43,935 bases of DNA. Origin: Thermoplasmata archaeon (GTDB taxonomy: Archaea; Thermoplasmatota; Thermoplasmata; Thermoplasmatales; Thermoplasmataceae). Positions 35,161 through 43,324 of the stretch are shown here, piece after piece; the first letter of the stretch is position 1, and the number at the start of each line of letters is the position of its first letter. The position numbers and the translations under genes are program-made. The notes under the pieces were generated by a model. It made no database searches. It saw only the letters and a program-made list of their open reading frames with translations, and had not been told where the DNA came from. The DNA is taken from the NCBI GenBank assembly GCA_021835025.1, contig JAKBQY010000059.1, positions 1 through 43,935 on the forward strand, written 5' to 3'.

Positions 35161-36654
35161 TTATTTTCCAGCAATTATATTATTATTAAATATTTCTTTG
35201 AATAGGTCAATTGCATATCCTGTGTCTTCAGGCTTTCCCTTTATAATTTTGTATGTTCTTTCTCCCGTATTGGTTCTTTCAGCCTTTAAAAAAACGGTAT
35301 CTCCCCCTCTTTTAATGTACATATATGGCAATTCATAAAAATGGGTAACGAATATTGTATCTATATTTTTTTCCTTCAATGCATCAATGATTTCTGAAGC
35401 CACGTAAGATCCTTCTAACGCATCCGTGGATGAAAATGATTCATTAAATAAAATTATAGACCCTTTTTTTACATGATCAATAATACCATTCAATCTTTTA
35501 AGTTCTTCACCAAATTTTCCCATCTTTAATTCTGGATCCTCCTCCCTTTTGAAATGAGTGAATATTTTTTCATAAATCTTTGCGTTGAATTTTGTTGCAG
35601 GGACATACAAGCCGGCTCCCATCAATAAAATACACTGCCCTACACCTCTCAAAAATGTTGATTTTCCACCCCTATTTGCCCCGGTAATAAATATCAATTT
35701 TGAATTTATATTTTCAATGGAATTATTCACAATATTTTTTCCTATTCTCAATGCCAGTGAAAGATCATACATTGATTCATATGATATTTCATTATATTTG
35801 TTAAATTCCGGAAAACATACCTCAAGATTCAGTTCCGTAATCTTGTTATAAAGATTTATACATCCTATGAGCATCCCCAGTTCTCTATTCAAGGATTTCA
35901 TGAAACCCAAAATATTTTTCGCTGAATCCTTTAAAATTCCAGAAAATGTATATAAAATTTTCTTTTTCAAATCAGCAATGGCCTCAGCCCCTGCTATATC
36001 CCTTGGTGGAAGTGTATATGTATAATGTTTATTTTTTATTGAAACGATGTTTGGTAAATGCACCCTTCTTTTTTTATATGTCAAAAGCTTGAAATCTGAA
36101 AGCATACTATAATCTCCAATTTTTCCAGAAGCGTAAATAACCTCAGTATTAATCTGATTTAATGAATTTTTAATTTTATCAAGATATTCTTCATTGAATT
36201 CTTCAAGAATAAGGTTAAAAAGATGAGCAAATCCTTTAGAATTAAAATGGGCTTTTTCAGAAATCGCAATATCACGAAGTTTTTTAAATGAATCGATATA
36301 GGTATTTATTATGTCTTTTGATGTCATTATAGATAATGATGGATTATTTTCCGACATCCAGAGAAAATTCTTTTTCGCTTCATTTATAGCATTTAAAATG
36401 ATTTTATACATATTTATAACTGTTTTCTGGTTATTTAAAGCGTCTTTTATTGTATTTTGGCGATAATACATTTCATTTTCATTATTAACTGGATTAAATA
36501 ATAGCTCAATCGATAAATTCCGGACATTATTGTCCTCACCACCCATTATATCAAATATTTTCTCCAGTTCCAGGTCCTTCTTAAGAATATCATATTCCCA
36601 TGGCAATTTACATTCTTTTATATTACTATTTTCATTAAAAAGAGATGTAATCAT
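35161..36654 (-). CDS. MutS-like ATPase B (MutS C-terminal domains only)
   Basis: A 497-residue protein consisting of a MutS-type lever/core region (1-300) and ATPase domain, without the mismatch-recognition and connector domains. Walker A is TGANRGGKST (324-333), Walker B ends ILFNESFSSTDALEGS (401-416; NE where classical MutS has DE), and the TH motif is present in FVTHFYELPYM (435-445). It belongs with the short MutS-like families seen in some bacteria and archaea, whose function is unknown. It overlaps the upstream MutS-like gene by 4 bp, so the two products probably form a heterodimer. No MutL is nearby. Confidence 0.83.
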   Translation of the reverse strand: MITSLFNENSNIKECKLPWEYDILKKDLELEKIFDIMGGEDNNVRNLSIELLFNPVNNENEMYYRQNTIKDALNNQKTVINMYKIILNAINEAKKNFLWMSENNPSLSIMTSKDIINTYIDSFKKLRDIAISEKAHFNSKGFAHLFNLILEEFNEEYLDKIKNSLNQINTEVIYASGKIGDYSMLSDFKLLTYKKRRVHLPNIVSIKNKHYTYTLPPRDIAGAEAIADLKKKILYTFSGILKDSAKNILGFMKSLNRELGMLIGCINLYNKITELNLEVCFPEFNKYNEISYESMYDLSLALRIGKNIVNNSIENINSKLIFITGANRGGKSTFLRGVGQCILLMGAGLYVPATKFNAKIYEKIFTHFKREEDPELKMGKFGEELKRLNGIIDHVKKGSIILFNESFSSTDALEGSYVASEIIDALKEKNIDTIFVTHFYELPYMYIKRGGDTVFLKAERTNTGERTYKIIKGKPEDTGYAIDLFKEIFNNNIIAGK

Positions 36655-38129
36655 TTTATCCTCTCCATCAATTTATCCTTTGTAAGGTTATATTTATCAG
36701 CAAGACTTTTTGCATATGCACTTCTATTTTCATAATCTTTTATTATTTTATATGTTCTTTCGAAATTTTCATTTACCTGTGCGGACATTCTTACCGAATC
36801 ATCCATATCTGAAAGTGAGTCAATAAATGTTACATAAAAGGCCCTCGATCTTTTATCCCTTATCATTTTTATTATTTCCCTTCCTAAAATTGAAGCATCA
36901 GAAAGCATGGCAGAACTCAACATCTCGTTTATGATTATTATGCTGTTTTTAGTGCTTTTTTCAATTATGCCTTTTATTCTCTGTAAATCATCTTCAAGTT
37001 TTCCCCTTAGATTGTCAAGATTTTCAGATTTTTCAAAATGTGTAAATATATTATCATAAAAGTTTAATTTTGCATCTTTACCCGGAACTGGCAATCCCAT
37101 ATTCCCCAAAAAAAGCATTTGGCCTATCATTCTTACAAATGTAGTTTTCCCTCCATTATTCGGGCCTGTGATAATTATAATATTTTCATTTTTTATAAAG
37201 CTAAAATTATTTTTAACTATGTTATTGTAGTTTTTGTATGCAAGTGAAAGATCAAAGCAATCCTTTCCAAAAATATTATTGTCATATGATATATCGGGTA
37301 AACAGAAATTCAGACCATTTTTCTTGAGTCTACGTGTATAATTTTCATATGCCATAAAGAACTTTATTTCGCTGTAAAAGTTATCTATGCCATTATCGAT
37401 AAAATTTTCATATTTTTTGCAAAATTTTTTTAAATCCAGAAATGTATTATTGTAAAATTTATATATAAAATTCAGGAGATAAGCACCAACATGCGACATA
37501 TACGTTTCATTTTTAATTTCCTCATCTTTTTCTGTAAATTTTTTAAAAAGTGATTTTATATATACCGTATAGTCGTCCATATTATCATTATCAAGGAATA
37601 CAGTTATTTTATCTGATGAAATTTCCATATTATATTTTATTTCGGAAATTTTTCCCCTCATTATGTTGGTATCTTTTTCCATTTCTTTAAAATAATTATT
37701 TTCCATGTAAACTTTAAGGTATTCACGAAAGTTAGAAAGACCCCTTGATAAATTATCAATTGATAAAAAATAATTATAAAAATTAATTAACGTGGAAATG
37801 TAAATTTGAATTGCAGACAAAATTACTCCATATCTCTGTTTATCATAATATTCATCTATATTTTTTATTGCATTTTTTACAGAAAAAAAATTGAATATGA
37901 AATTATCAATTAATTTATAGGTTTCAGTTTTTTCAATGTCGTGGAATATTTCCTGCCTGTATTTTACATCATCAATTGTTTTTGGCCTTGCAAAAAAAAT
38001 ATTTTTGTCAATATCATATTTATCCTTTAAAACACCCTCAATTATATCATCGATTGAAAGATCATGAAAAAATTCATATTTGTTTGAAATATAATTTACA
38101 TTGTTTAATAATATGCTTTTATATTCCAT
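36651..38129 (-). CDS. MutS-like ATPase A (divergent partner)
   Basis: A 492-residue homologue of the next gene with the same domain layout. The ATPase domain has TGPNNGGKTTF (321-331) and IIIINEMLSSAMLSDAS (397-413), but the usual Thr-His after Walker B is Thr-Phe (AFYVTFIDSLS, T434-F435). A conserved FDLSLAYKNYNNIVKN (292-307) precedes the ATPase in both partners. A modified switch residue in only one of the pair suggests asymmetric ATP sites as in eukaryotic MSH heterodimers. The first gene of a two-gene operon, divergent from an unrecognised gene at 38359. Confidence 0.8.
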   Translation of the reverse strand: MEYKSILLNNVNYISNKYEFFHDLSIDDIIEGVLKDKYDIDKNIFFARPKTIDDVKYRQEIFHDIEKTETYKLIDNFIFNFFSVKNAIKNIDEYYDKQRYGVILSAIQIYISTLINFYNYFLSIDNLSRGLSNFREYLKVYMENNYFKEMEKDTNIMRGKISEIKYNMEISSDKITVFLDNDNMDDYTVYIKSLFKKFTEKDEEIKNETYMSHVGAYLLNFIYKFYNNTFLDLKKFCKKYENFIDNGIDNFYSEIKFFMAYENYTRRLKKNGLNFCLPDISYDNNIFGKDCFDLSLAYKNYNNIVKNNFSFIKNENIIIITGPNNGGKTTFVRMIGQMLFLGNMGLPVPGKDAKLNFYDNIFTHFEKSENLDNLRGKLEDDLQRIKGIIEKSTKNSIIIINEMLSSAMLSDASILGREIIKMIRDKRSRAFYVTFIDSLSDMDDSVRMSAQVNENFERTYKIIKDYENRSAYAKSLADKYNLTKDKLMERIK

Positions 38130-38274
38130 AATATCAAATCATTAAACATTATTAAAGGCTTTTTATGTACACAGACATTCTCCATACATTTTATTTTAAT
38201 TTCCAGCAATATCCAGACCAGTTTATAGCAAAGGAAATATTTCTGAAAATGTATATTTTTTATTTACCGAATCC

Positions 38275-38293
38275 ATAAACGCTAAACGTTTAT
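38275..38293. promoter_or_regulatory. Inverted repeat in the MutS-like / unknown-gene divergent region
   Basis: ATAAACG and CGTTTAT form a perfect inverted repeat with a 5-nt spacer, 66-84 nt before the ATG at 38359 and about 150 nt before the MutS-like gene. Its position in a divergent promoter suggests a shared operator. Confidence 0.4.
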
Positions 38294-38358
38294 TATTAAA
38301 AATTATGTCATAAAAAGAATAAATATAGATTTTTAAATGGTGTTTATATATCCTAAAA

Positions 38359-39141
38359 ATGGGACTATTTTCAAACATTAAAAAATATAAATCAGCATAT
38401 AAAAATTATATCACTGTTGCTTTTGAAGCAAACAGAAAAAAGAACAGAATTATATTATCCATGAAAAATGGGAAAAGGGCAATATGGAATTATGAAAAAA
38501 CGAATTTATACACGTTATCCACATTTTATCCCGAAAGTAGCAAAAATATAGATTTCTATACATTTGAAGATACAAAATTGCCGAATTGCATAAATTTTAG
38601 GTATAAAACAGGTCCTTTAATGATGTGCGGCCTTGATAATGATGATGATTTTGCGGACGTTTTTATTTTTGAAAGATTATCCTTTCTTACAACAAAAAAT
38701 GAAGATATTCTTTGTATATCCGAGGATAATGGCGAATCCTTTATATATTTTTCAATAAATGATTATTCGACCAATAATGAAAGTAAAATTTTTGGTATAA
38801 ATCCAAATAAGGAAAATGCAAATAAAAATTTAAAGATAAATGACATTGAAAAAAGAATAAAATTATTAAATTATGAATATAAGAATGGATCAGATATTAA
38901 ATTGAAAACAATAATGAACGAAAACAATATTAATTCAGGGTATTTATTTATTGATTCAAGGAATTCTGAAGATAAAATACTTGAAGAAGAGAATGAAATA
39001 CTTAAGAAGTTCAGTAAAATTCAAATAAAGGTTTATAACAAGAACAATTTATTGAAGGTCAAACTTGAAAATGCGGGTTTTAAGCTCAATACCGTTAAAA
39101 ATCCCCACAATGAAATATTATATTTAAATGCAGAAATATAA
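38359..39141 (+). CDS. Uncharacterised protein divergent from the MutS-like operon
   Basis: A 260-residue soluble protein that I do not recognise. The N-terminal half contains KKNRIILSMKNGKRAIWNYE and later PLMMCGLDNDDDFADVFIFE; the C-terminal half is acidic and lysine-rich with NNINSGYLFIDSRNSEDK, and a short helical end with EENEILKKFSKIQIKVYNKN. The central part suggests beta strands, and the end could bind a partner. Its promoter carries TTTATATATCCTAAAA immediately before the ATG and another AT-rich element at 38319-38332. Divergence from the MutS-like pair hints at a functional tie; nothing in it is a known nuclease or MutL motif. Confidence 0.65.
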   Translation: MGLFSNIKKYKSAYKNYITVAFEANRKKNRIILSMKNGKRAIWNYEKTNLYTLSTFYPESSKNIDFYTFEDTKLPNCINFRYKTGPLMMCGLDNDDDFADVFIFERLSFLTTKNEDILCISEDNGESFIYFSINDYSTNNESKIFGINPNKENANKNLKINDIEKRIKLLNYEYKNGSDIKLKTIMNENNINSGYLFIDSRNSEDKILEEENEILKKFSKIQIKVYNKNNLLKVKLENAGFKLNTVKNPHNEILYLNAEI

Positions 39142-39163
39142 AAAAATTTATAAAAAATTATTT

Positions 39164-40525
39164 TCATTCCATTATAGATTCTACTTGTTCCTTTGTTGAT
39201 TTTGGCCCAAGTACTGCAAGATCTATTACAACAATTGCTATGAATACCCATATTATTGCAAAGCTTGCAAGAACACCATGGGGCAATATAACAGAGGCTA
39301 TGAAAAGAACTAGTACAGAGGTTGATACCCTGCTTACTGAATAAACTGTTCCAGCTGCAGTTGGCCTAACTCTTGTTGGGAATATTTCTGCCTGATATGC
39401 ATGGAAGAAATTAGAGAAGTTCCAGAGTATAAACGTTGTTATGAATCCAAATATAATTACCATGTAAACGTTTGTTGAAATTCCGAATAACGTACCAAAT
39501 ATTCCTGCCAGCAGAGCTGTACCTATTATTCCATACTTTCTTTCAACCTTATCTATGATGAATAGGTTGAATATTGAACCAAAGAAGAATCCTGCGTATA
39601 TTAGGAATGCGAATTCAAGCGATTTCGTAATTGTAAATCCTTTTGCAAGCAAAAATGAGGGTGCCAACGCCACAAATCCATAGAATATTCCTGACTGGAA
39701 AAACTGGAAAATCAGCATCATTATTGTTCTTTCTCTTAAATCAGGTTCAAATATATCCTTGAATTTGCTTTTATTCTCTTTAACAGTTGTTTTTGTCGTA
39801 ACAGGAGGCAATTCCTTAAGGTTAAGATCAGCTTTAGTTTTATCCTCCCATTCAGTGGTAATTTCATTAGCTTCCTTGTATTTTCCATGGACTTCAAGCC
39901 ATCTGGGTGACTCCTTAAGCTTTGTTCTTATGGCCCATATGGCTATCCCCATTATGCCCATAAACCAGAATAATATACGCCATGAATATGCAGGATTAGC
40001 CTGTTCAAGCATAAATGCAAGAAAAGCCAAAAATGGTCCTGCCGTAACTGCGATGGTATAAACTAATGCAAGCCTGTTGCCCCTAACTTTACTGGGCATC
40101 ATTTCAGTGGTAAATGAATCAACCAATGGAAATTCACCGCCCACACCTATACCACCTATATATATGAATAAGGCTATTAAGATATAATCGGACATAAATC
40201 CAGCCATAAGCATTCCAACAGAGAATACAAGTAAATTATAAAGGAAAACGAATTTTCTCCCTCTTCTATCAGCAAGCCATCCAAAAAATATGCTTCCCGT
40301 AAATTCCCCAAGGAAGAACGCCGTTGGTATTATCAGCGTTCCCACTAATGTACTAAATTTTAAAATTGAAACCATAAGAGCAAGAATTGCTCCATTGCCC
40401 AGAAGCATTAAAGTTTCAGCCCATTCTCCACCCGACACCATCAATAAAAATGAGAGGTGCACTTTACTCCATGGCAACCTTTCAAGTCTATCCGACACAC
40501 TACCTTCATAAGGTTTATTTTGCAT
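39164..40525 (-). CDS. MFS transporter (sugar-porter / MHS-like)
   Basis: A 453-residue transporter with about 12 membrane helices. Signature A is FFGWLADRRGRKFVF in the loop after helix 2, and GIGVGGEFPLVDSFTTEMMP with the following PSKVRGNRLAL is characteristic of the sugar-porter/MHS branch; the second half has the matching YQAEIFPTRVRPTAAG. The ATG at 40525 is chosen over an upstream start (40561) because a TATA element lies at 40545-40554, giving a leaderless transcript. A 14-bp palindrome precedes the promoter. It ends 23 bp from the convergent 38359 gene. Substrate could be a sugar, organic acid or phosphate; not resolved. Confidence 0.86.
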   Translation of the reverse strand: MQNKPYEGSVSDRLERLPWSKVHLSFLLMVSGGEWAETLMLLGNGAILALMVSILKFSTLVGTLIIPTAFFLGEFTGSIFFGWLADRRGRKFVFLYNLLVFSVGMLMAGFMSDYILIALFIYIGGIGVGGEFPLVDSFTTEMMPSKVRGNRLALVYTIAVTAGPFLAFLAFMLEQANPAYSWRILFWFMGIMGIAIWAIRTKLKESPRWLEVHGKYKEANEITTEWEDKTKADLNLKELPPVTTKTTVKENKSKFKDIFEPDLRERTIMMLIFQFFQSGIFYGFVALAPSFLLAKGFTITKSLEFAFLIYAGFFFGSIFNLFIIDKVERKYGIIGTALLAGIFGTLFGISTNVYMVIIFGFITTFILWNFSNFFHAYQAEIFPTRVRPTAAGTVYSVSRVSTSVLVLFIASVILPHGVLASFAIIWVFIAIVVIDLAVLGPKSTKEQVESIME

Positions 40526-40561
40526 AAATAAATAAACGATAAGTAGTATAAAAAGAAACAT

Positions 40562-40575
40562 TCTAACATGTTAGA
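40562..40575. promoter_or_regulatory. 14-bp palindrome upstream of the MFS promoter
   Basis: TCTAACATGTTAGA is a perfect palindrome lying directly upstream of the TATA element at 40545-40554 of the MFS gene, 37-50 nt before the start codon, a usual place for an activator site or a repressor that blocks TFB. Confidence 0.45.
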
Positions 40576-40637
40576 TAATTTAAATAATTATAGGTCATCA
40601 ATAAAATGAACCCACACAAATGTCCGATGAACTATAA

Positions 40638-41747
40638 TTATATTATATTTTGAGCTTTAAATCGATTAAGATCACTATCATTATATCCAATGGATTTTAA
40701 AATTTTAATATTATAATCTCCAAGTTCCGGGACATAATTATTTTTTCCACTGTAAAAGGGCATAACAGGTACTGAAATTTCTTTATTTTTGTATATTTCT
40801 GGAACCATATATTTCATTGCGTGTTCGTTTCTCAATAGATCCCATGGTTTGTTTGAAAGCCCATAACTTATGTTGTAATCACCTAACTTCTTTATAATGT
40901 TTTGTGAATCCATATTTATGAGAAGTCTCTGTATTTCTGGAACCAATATATTTCTATTATTATATCTTTGATTGTTTGTTTCATATTCCTTTTTATAATC
41001 AAAATTAAAAGCTTTGCAGAAACTTTTCCATTGGGAATCTGTTGAAATAGCTATAAATATCTTTTTGTTATCTGAAGAAGTAAATAAATCATAAACACCC
41101 CATGCAAAATTTTCCTCATTTATTGGGCCCAAATCCCTGTTTTCAAGCTGGTATGTAGCTATGTGCTGCCCTATAAGAAACATTGCAGTTTCAAAAAGTC
41201 CAATTTTAATATATCCCCCAGTATTTTTTAGAATTTTATCCATTATTTCAATAATGCCAACCATTGCCGCAGTCATATCTATTATTGATCCACCAAGCCT
41301 CATCGGCTTTCCATTGAGCCCAGTCATATAAGCTATACCAGATTCAATTTCAACAGGGTAATCAAGGGATTTTCTATTTTCATACGGCCCGTTCATATAT
41401 CCCTTAATTGATAGATAAATCATTTTATCATTTATTTTTTTTACCTCTTCATATGAAAACCCAAGTTTTTCCATTGAACCGGGCCCAAGGTTTTCTATTA
41501 TTATATCTGAGGTTTCAATCAATTTTTTTAAGATTTCCTTTCCCTCTTCTTTTGTGAAATCCAGTGTTAAACTTTTTTTATTTCTATTATAATATGGAAA
41601 CGTCCCAGAGCTGCTTCCACTCAATTTTCTTGAAATATCGCCCGTTATCGGCCTTTCAATTTTTATAACCTCGTATCCAAGATCAGAAAGTATTAATCCT
41701 GCTGTTGGGCCGGCAACAACCTGCCCTATTTCCAAAACCCTTTTCAA
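40638..41747 (-). CDS. Class III CoA-transferase (CaiB/BaiF family)
   Basis: A 369-residue family III CoA-transferase. It starts with MKRVLEIGQVVAGPTAGLIL, has ENLGPGSMEKLGF (85-97), and the catalytic aspartate D157 in MRLGGSIIDMTAAMVG (149-164). Members move CoA between carboxylic acids in one step. The start codon is TTG at 41747, overlapping the stop of the DRE-TIM gene by 4 bp, so the two proteins are co-produced. The acid substrates cannot be read here, but pairing with a DRE-TIM enzyme suggests a hydroxyacid such as citramalate or a relative. Confidence 0.87.
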   Translation of the reverse strand: MKRVLEIGQVVAGPTAGLILSDLGYEVIKIERPITGDISRKLSGSSSGTFPYYNRNKKSLTLDFTKEEGKEILKKLIETSDIIIENLGPGSMEKLGFSYEEVKKINDKMIYLSIKGYMNGPYENRKSLDYPVEIESGIAYMTGLNGKPMRLGGSIIDMTAAMVGIIEIMDKILKNTGGYIKIGLFETAMFLIGQHIATYQLENRDLGPINEENFAWGVYDLFTSSDNKKIFIAISTDSQWKSFCKAFNFDYKKEYETNNQRYNNRNILVPEIQRLLINMDSQNIIKKLGDYNISYGLSNKPWDLLRNEHAMKYMVPEIYKNKEISVPVMPFYSGKNNYVPELGDYNIKILKSIGYNDSDLNRFKAQNII

Positions 41748-42778
41748 TTAACTTCACCACTGATTTTTACTATATCTTTTAATTCCAAAGCCCTGCCCGT
41801 TTCTGATGAATAATCCTTAATTTTATTTACAATCATATTAAGTTTAGATTCATCAAAATTTATCTTGTTTTCAATGAGTATATTCTTAATCATTGATCTG
41901 CCGGTATATGCATTTACCGAATAATTTTTACCCTTGAATATATTTCCAAAGGAAGCATGTGTTCCTGCTGTATGTATTGATGTGTTTTTGCCATATAATG
42001 GATAATTATCCATAAAAAATTCATTTCCTATCTTCTTTAAAATAAGATTCACCATATAATCGTAGGCAATTTTTAATTTGTTCATATCTATATCCTCTAT
42101 TTTACGGTCATTCAGCATTTTTGAAATGACCATCGAATCAGATATGCCGTTTCTTTCACCCGTTCCAAACAATGTCGTATCAATATAATCGGCACCAGAT
42201 TTAAGGCCTTCATATGCATTCATTACAGAATAACCAGCATCATTGTGGCAGTGTATTTCAATTTCAGTTTTAATCGATCTTCTCAATATCTTAATTATTT
42301 TTCCATATTTTTCCGGGGACGTTACACCCTTAGTATCCGGTATCTGTAATATATTTGCGCCTGATTCCTCCATATCATTGCAAATCTTTATCAAATCATG
42401 GATATTGTATTGATCAATATCCACAATGCCTATCTCAAGTTTTTTTCCCTTTTTTGATGCATATCTTACATTTTCCTTTAAAATATTTATATCATCTATT
42501 TTAAATGGTAGATGAAGTGATATATTAGCTCCTGTACTGTATATTCTGTCTATATCCTCTTTAATGGTTCTTCCAAGTCCAAATGTTTCGTCAAAATAAC
42601 GATTTTTAATTATTTTTTCCGTTACTTCATATTCTGAAATATGTGCAACGGGATATGATACAAGAGCCCTTTTAATTCCAGCTTCTGAGATTAACATGGC
42701 AAGTTTCAACTTTTCTTCAATAGTAAAGGCCATTCCGGGCGTTTGCATGCCCTCCCTCAATGTGTCATCCGTAATCAT
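41744..42778 (-). CDS. DRE-TIM metallolyase-family enzyme (isopropylmalate/homocitrate synthase-like)
   Basis: A 344-residue TIM-barrel enzyme of the DRE-TIM family. It starts with DDTLREGMQTPGMAF (4-18), with the catalytic Arg8 and metal-binding Asp, and has the metal-binding His pair in IEIHCHNDAGYSVMNAYEG and FGTGERNGISD for the Gly-rich active-site loop. It lacks a C-terminal regulatory domain, so it is like NifV/AksA or citramalate synthase-like enzymes, and it differs from HMG-CoA lyases in the loop. It would condense or cleave an acyl-CoA with a 2-oxoacid. First gene of an operon with a CoA-transferase. Confidence 0.83.
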   Translation of the reverse strand: MITDDTLREGMQTPGMAFTIEEKLKLAMLISEAGIKRALVSYPVAHISEYEVTEKIIKNRYFDETFGLGRTIKEDIDRIYSTGANISLHLPFKIDDINILKENVRYASKKGKKLEIGIVDIDQYNIHDLIKICNDMEESGANILQIPDTKGVTSPEKYGKIIKILRRSIKTEIEIHCHNDAGYSVMNAYEGLKSGADYIDTTLFGTGERNGISDSMVISKMLNDRKIEDIDMNKLKIAYDYMVNLILKKIGNEFFMDNYPLYGKNTSIHTAGTHASFGNIFKGKNYSVNAYTGRSMIKNILIENKINFDESKLNMIVNKIKDYSSETGRALELKDIVKISGEVN

Positions 42779-42795
42779 AAGTAAAAATAATAAAT

Positions 42796-42811
42796 GTGTA
42801 TATTAATACAC
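42796..42811. promoter_or_regulatory. Inverted repeat before the DRE-TIM operon
   Basis: GTGTAT and ATACAC form an inverted repeat with a 4-nt spacer, 18-33 nt upstream of the ATG at 42778, overlapping the probable promoter. Candidate operator. Confidence 0.35.
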
Positions 42812-42911
42812 TGTATAATATATTAGATATCTTTCCTGCGGCCAACATATGTATTATTTATTTTATTAAATCTTGGAATTTTTTCATGAAATTTTATATT
42901 ACAATTTAATC

Positions 42912-43197
42912 ATTTTTTTGGGTTCAATTTTAATATGGTGACCTCCTCCCACGAATGAATTGGTAGGCTTCCCGCTTCAAAGGCTACTGGCGGAGTCTCC
43001 ACAGGCTTGCATTCCCCACGGCCCGTGGGCACTCTGTTCTTCATGCCCAGCCATTAGACTTTACGGGCACAGGCACGCATGGAGCTATATGTGATCCGAC
43101 CTTCTTTCGTTATATTTACTAGAAGACAGGAATCATGTTCTCCTGTGATATAAAAGGATTCGCTTTCATCCCACTCATAAATGGGTGGGTTTTCCTG
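42912..43197 (-). mobile_element. Miniature IS605-type remnant: terminal hairpin plus TnpB C-terminal tail
   Basis: A GC-richer patch of about 285 bp between the DRE-TIM operon and the HTH_10 gene. On the minus strand it reads, after an in-frame stop, a TnpB-like tail: MKNRVPTGRGECKPVETPPV, then AFEAGSLPIHSWEEV, ending at a stop at 42912-42914. Upstream on that strand a strong hairpin, CCCACTCA / TGGGTGGG (43170-43189, about 8-bp stem with a 4-nt loop), is of the kind at IS605-type element ends. The TnpB RuvC body is missing, so this is a non-autonomous or decayed element. The rest of the gap (42779-42911, 43198-43324) shows promoter-like AT-rich DNA only. Confidence 0.6.
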
Positions 43198-43294
43198 CTA
43201 ACTGTGTTAAATGATAAACTATCCATTTTATTAACTTTTTATTTTTTATAAAATTAACGAAAAACTTTAATTACATAGGTTCGAATAAAAAATG

Positions 43295-43302
43295 TTTATA
43301 TA
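43295..43302 (+). promoter_or_regulatory. TATA box of the HTH_10 paralogue 3
   Basis: TTTATATA lies about 25 nt upstream of ATG 43325, the spacing for a leaderless start. Confidence 0.5.
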
Positions 43303-43324
43303 GAAGGTAGTATATGGGTTGTAG

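Noticed and set aside
43170-43189. Hairpin as a simple intrinsic terminator
   Set aside because: The stem followed by TTTT on the plus strand could resemble one, but no plus-strand gene ends upstream and TnpB-tail coding lies next to it, so an IS605-type end is preferred.
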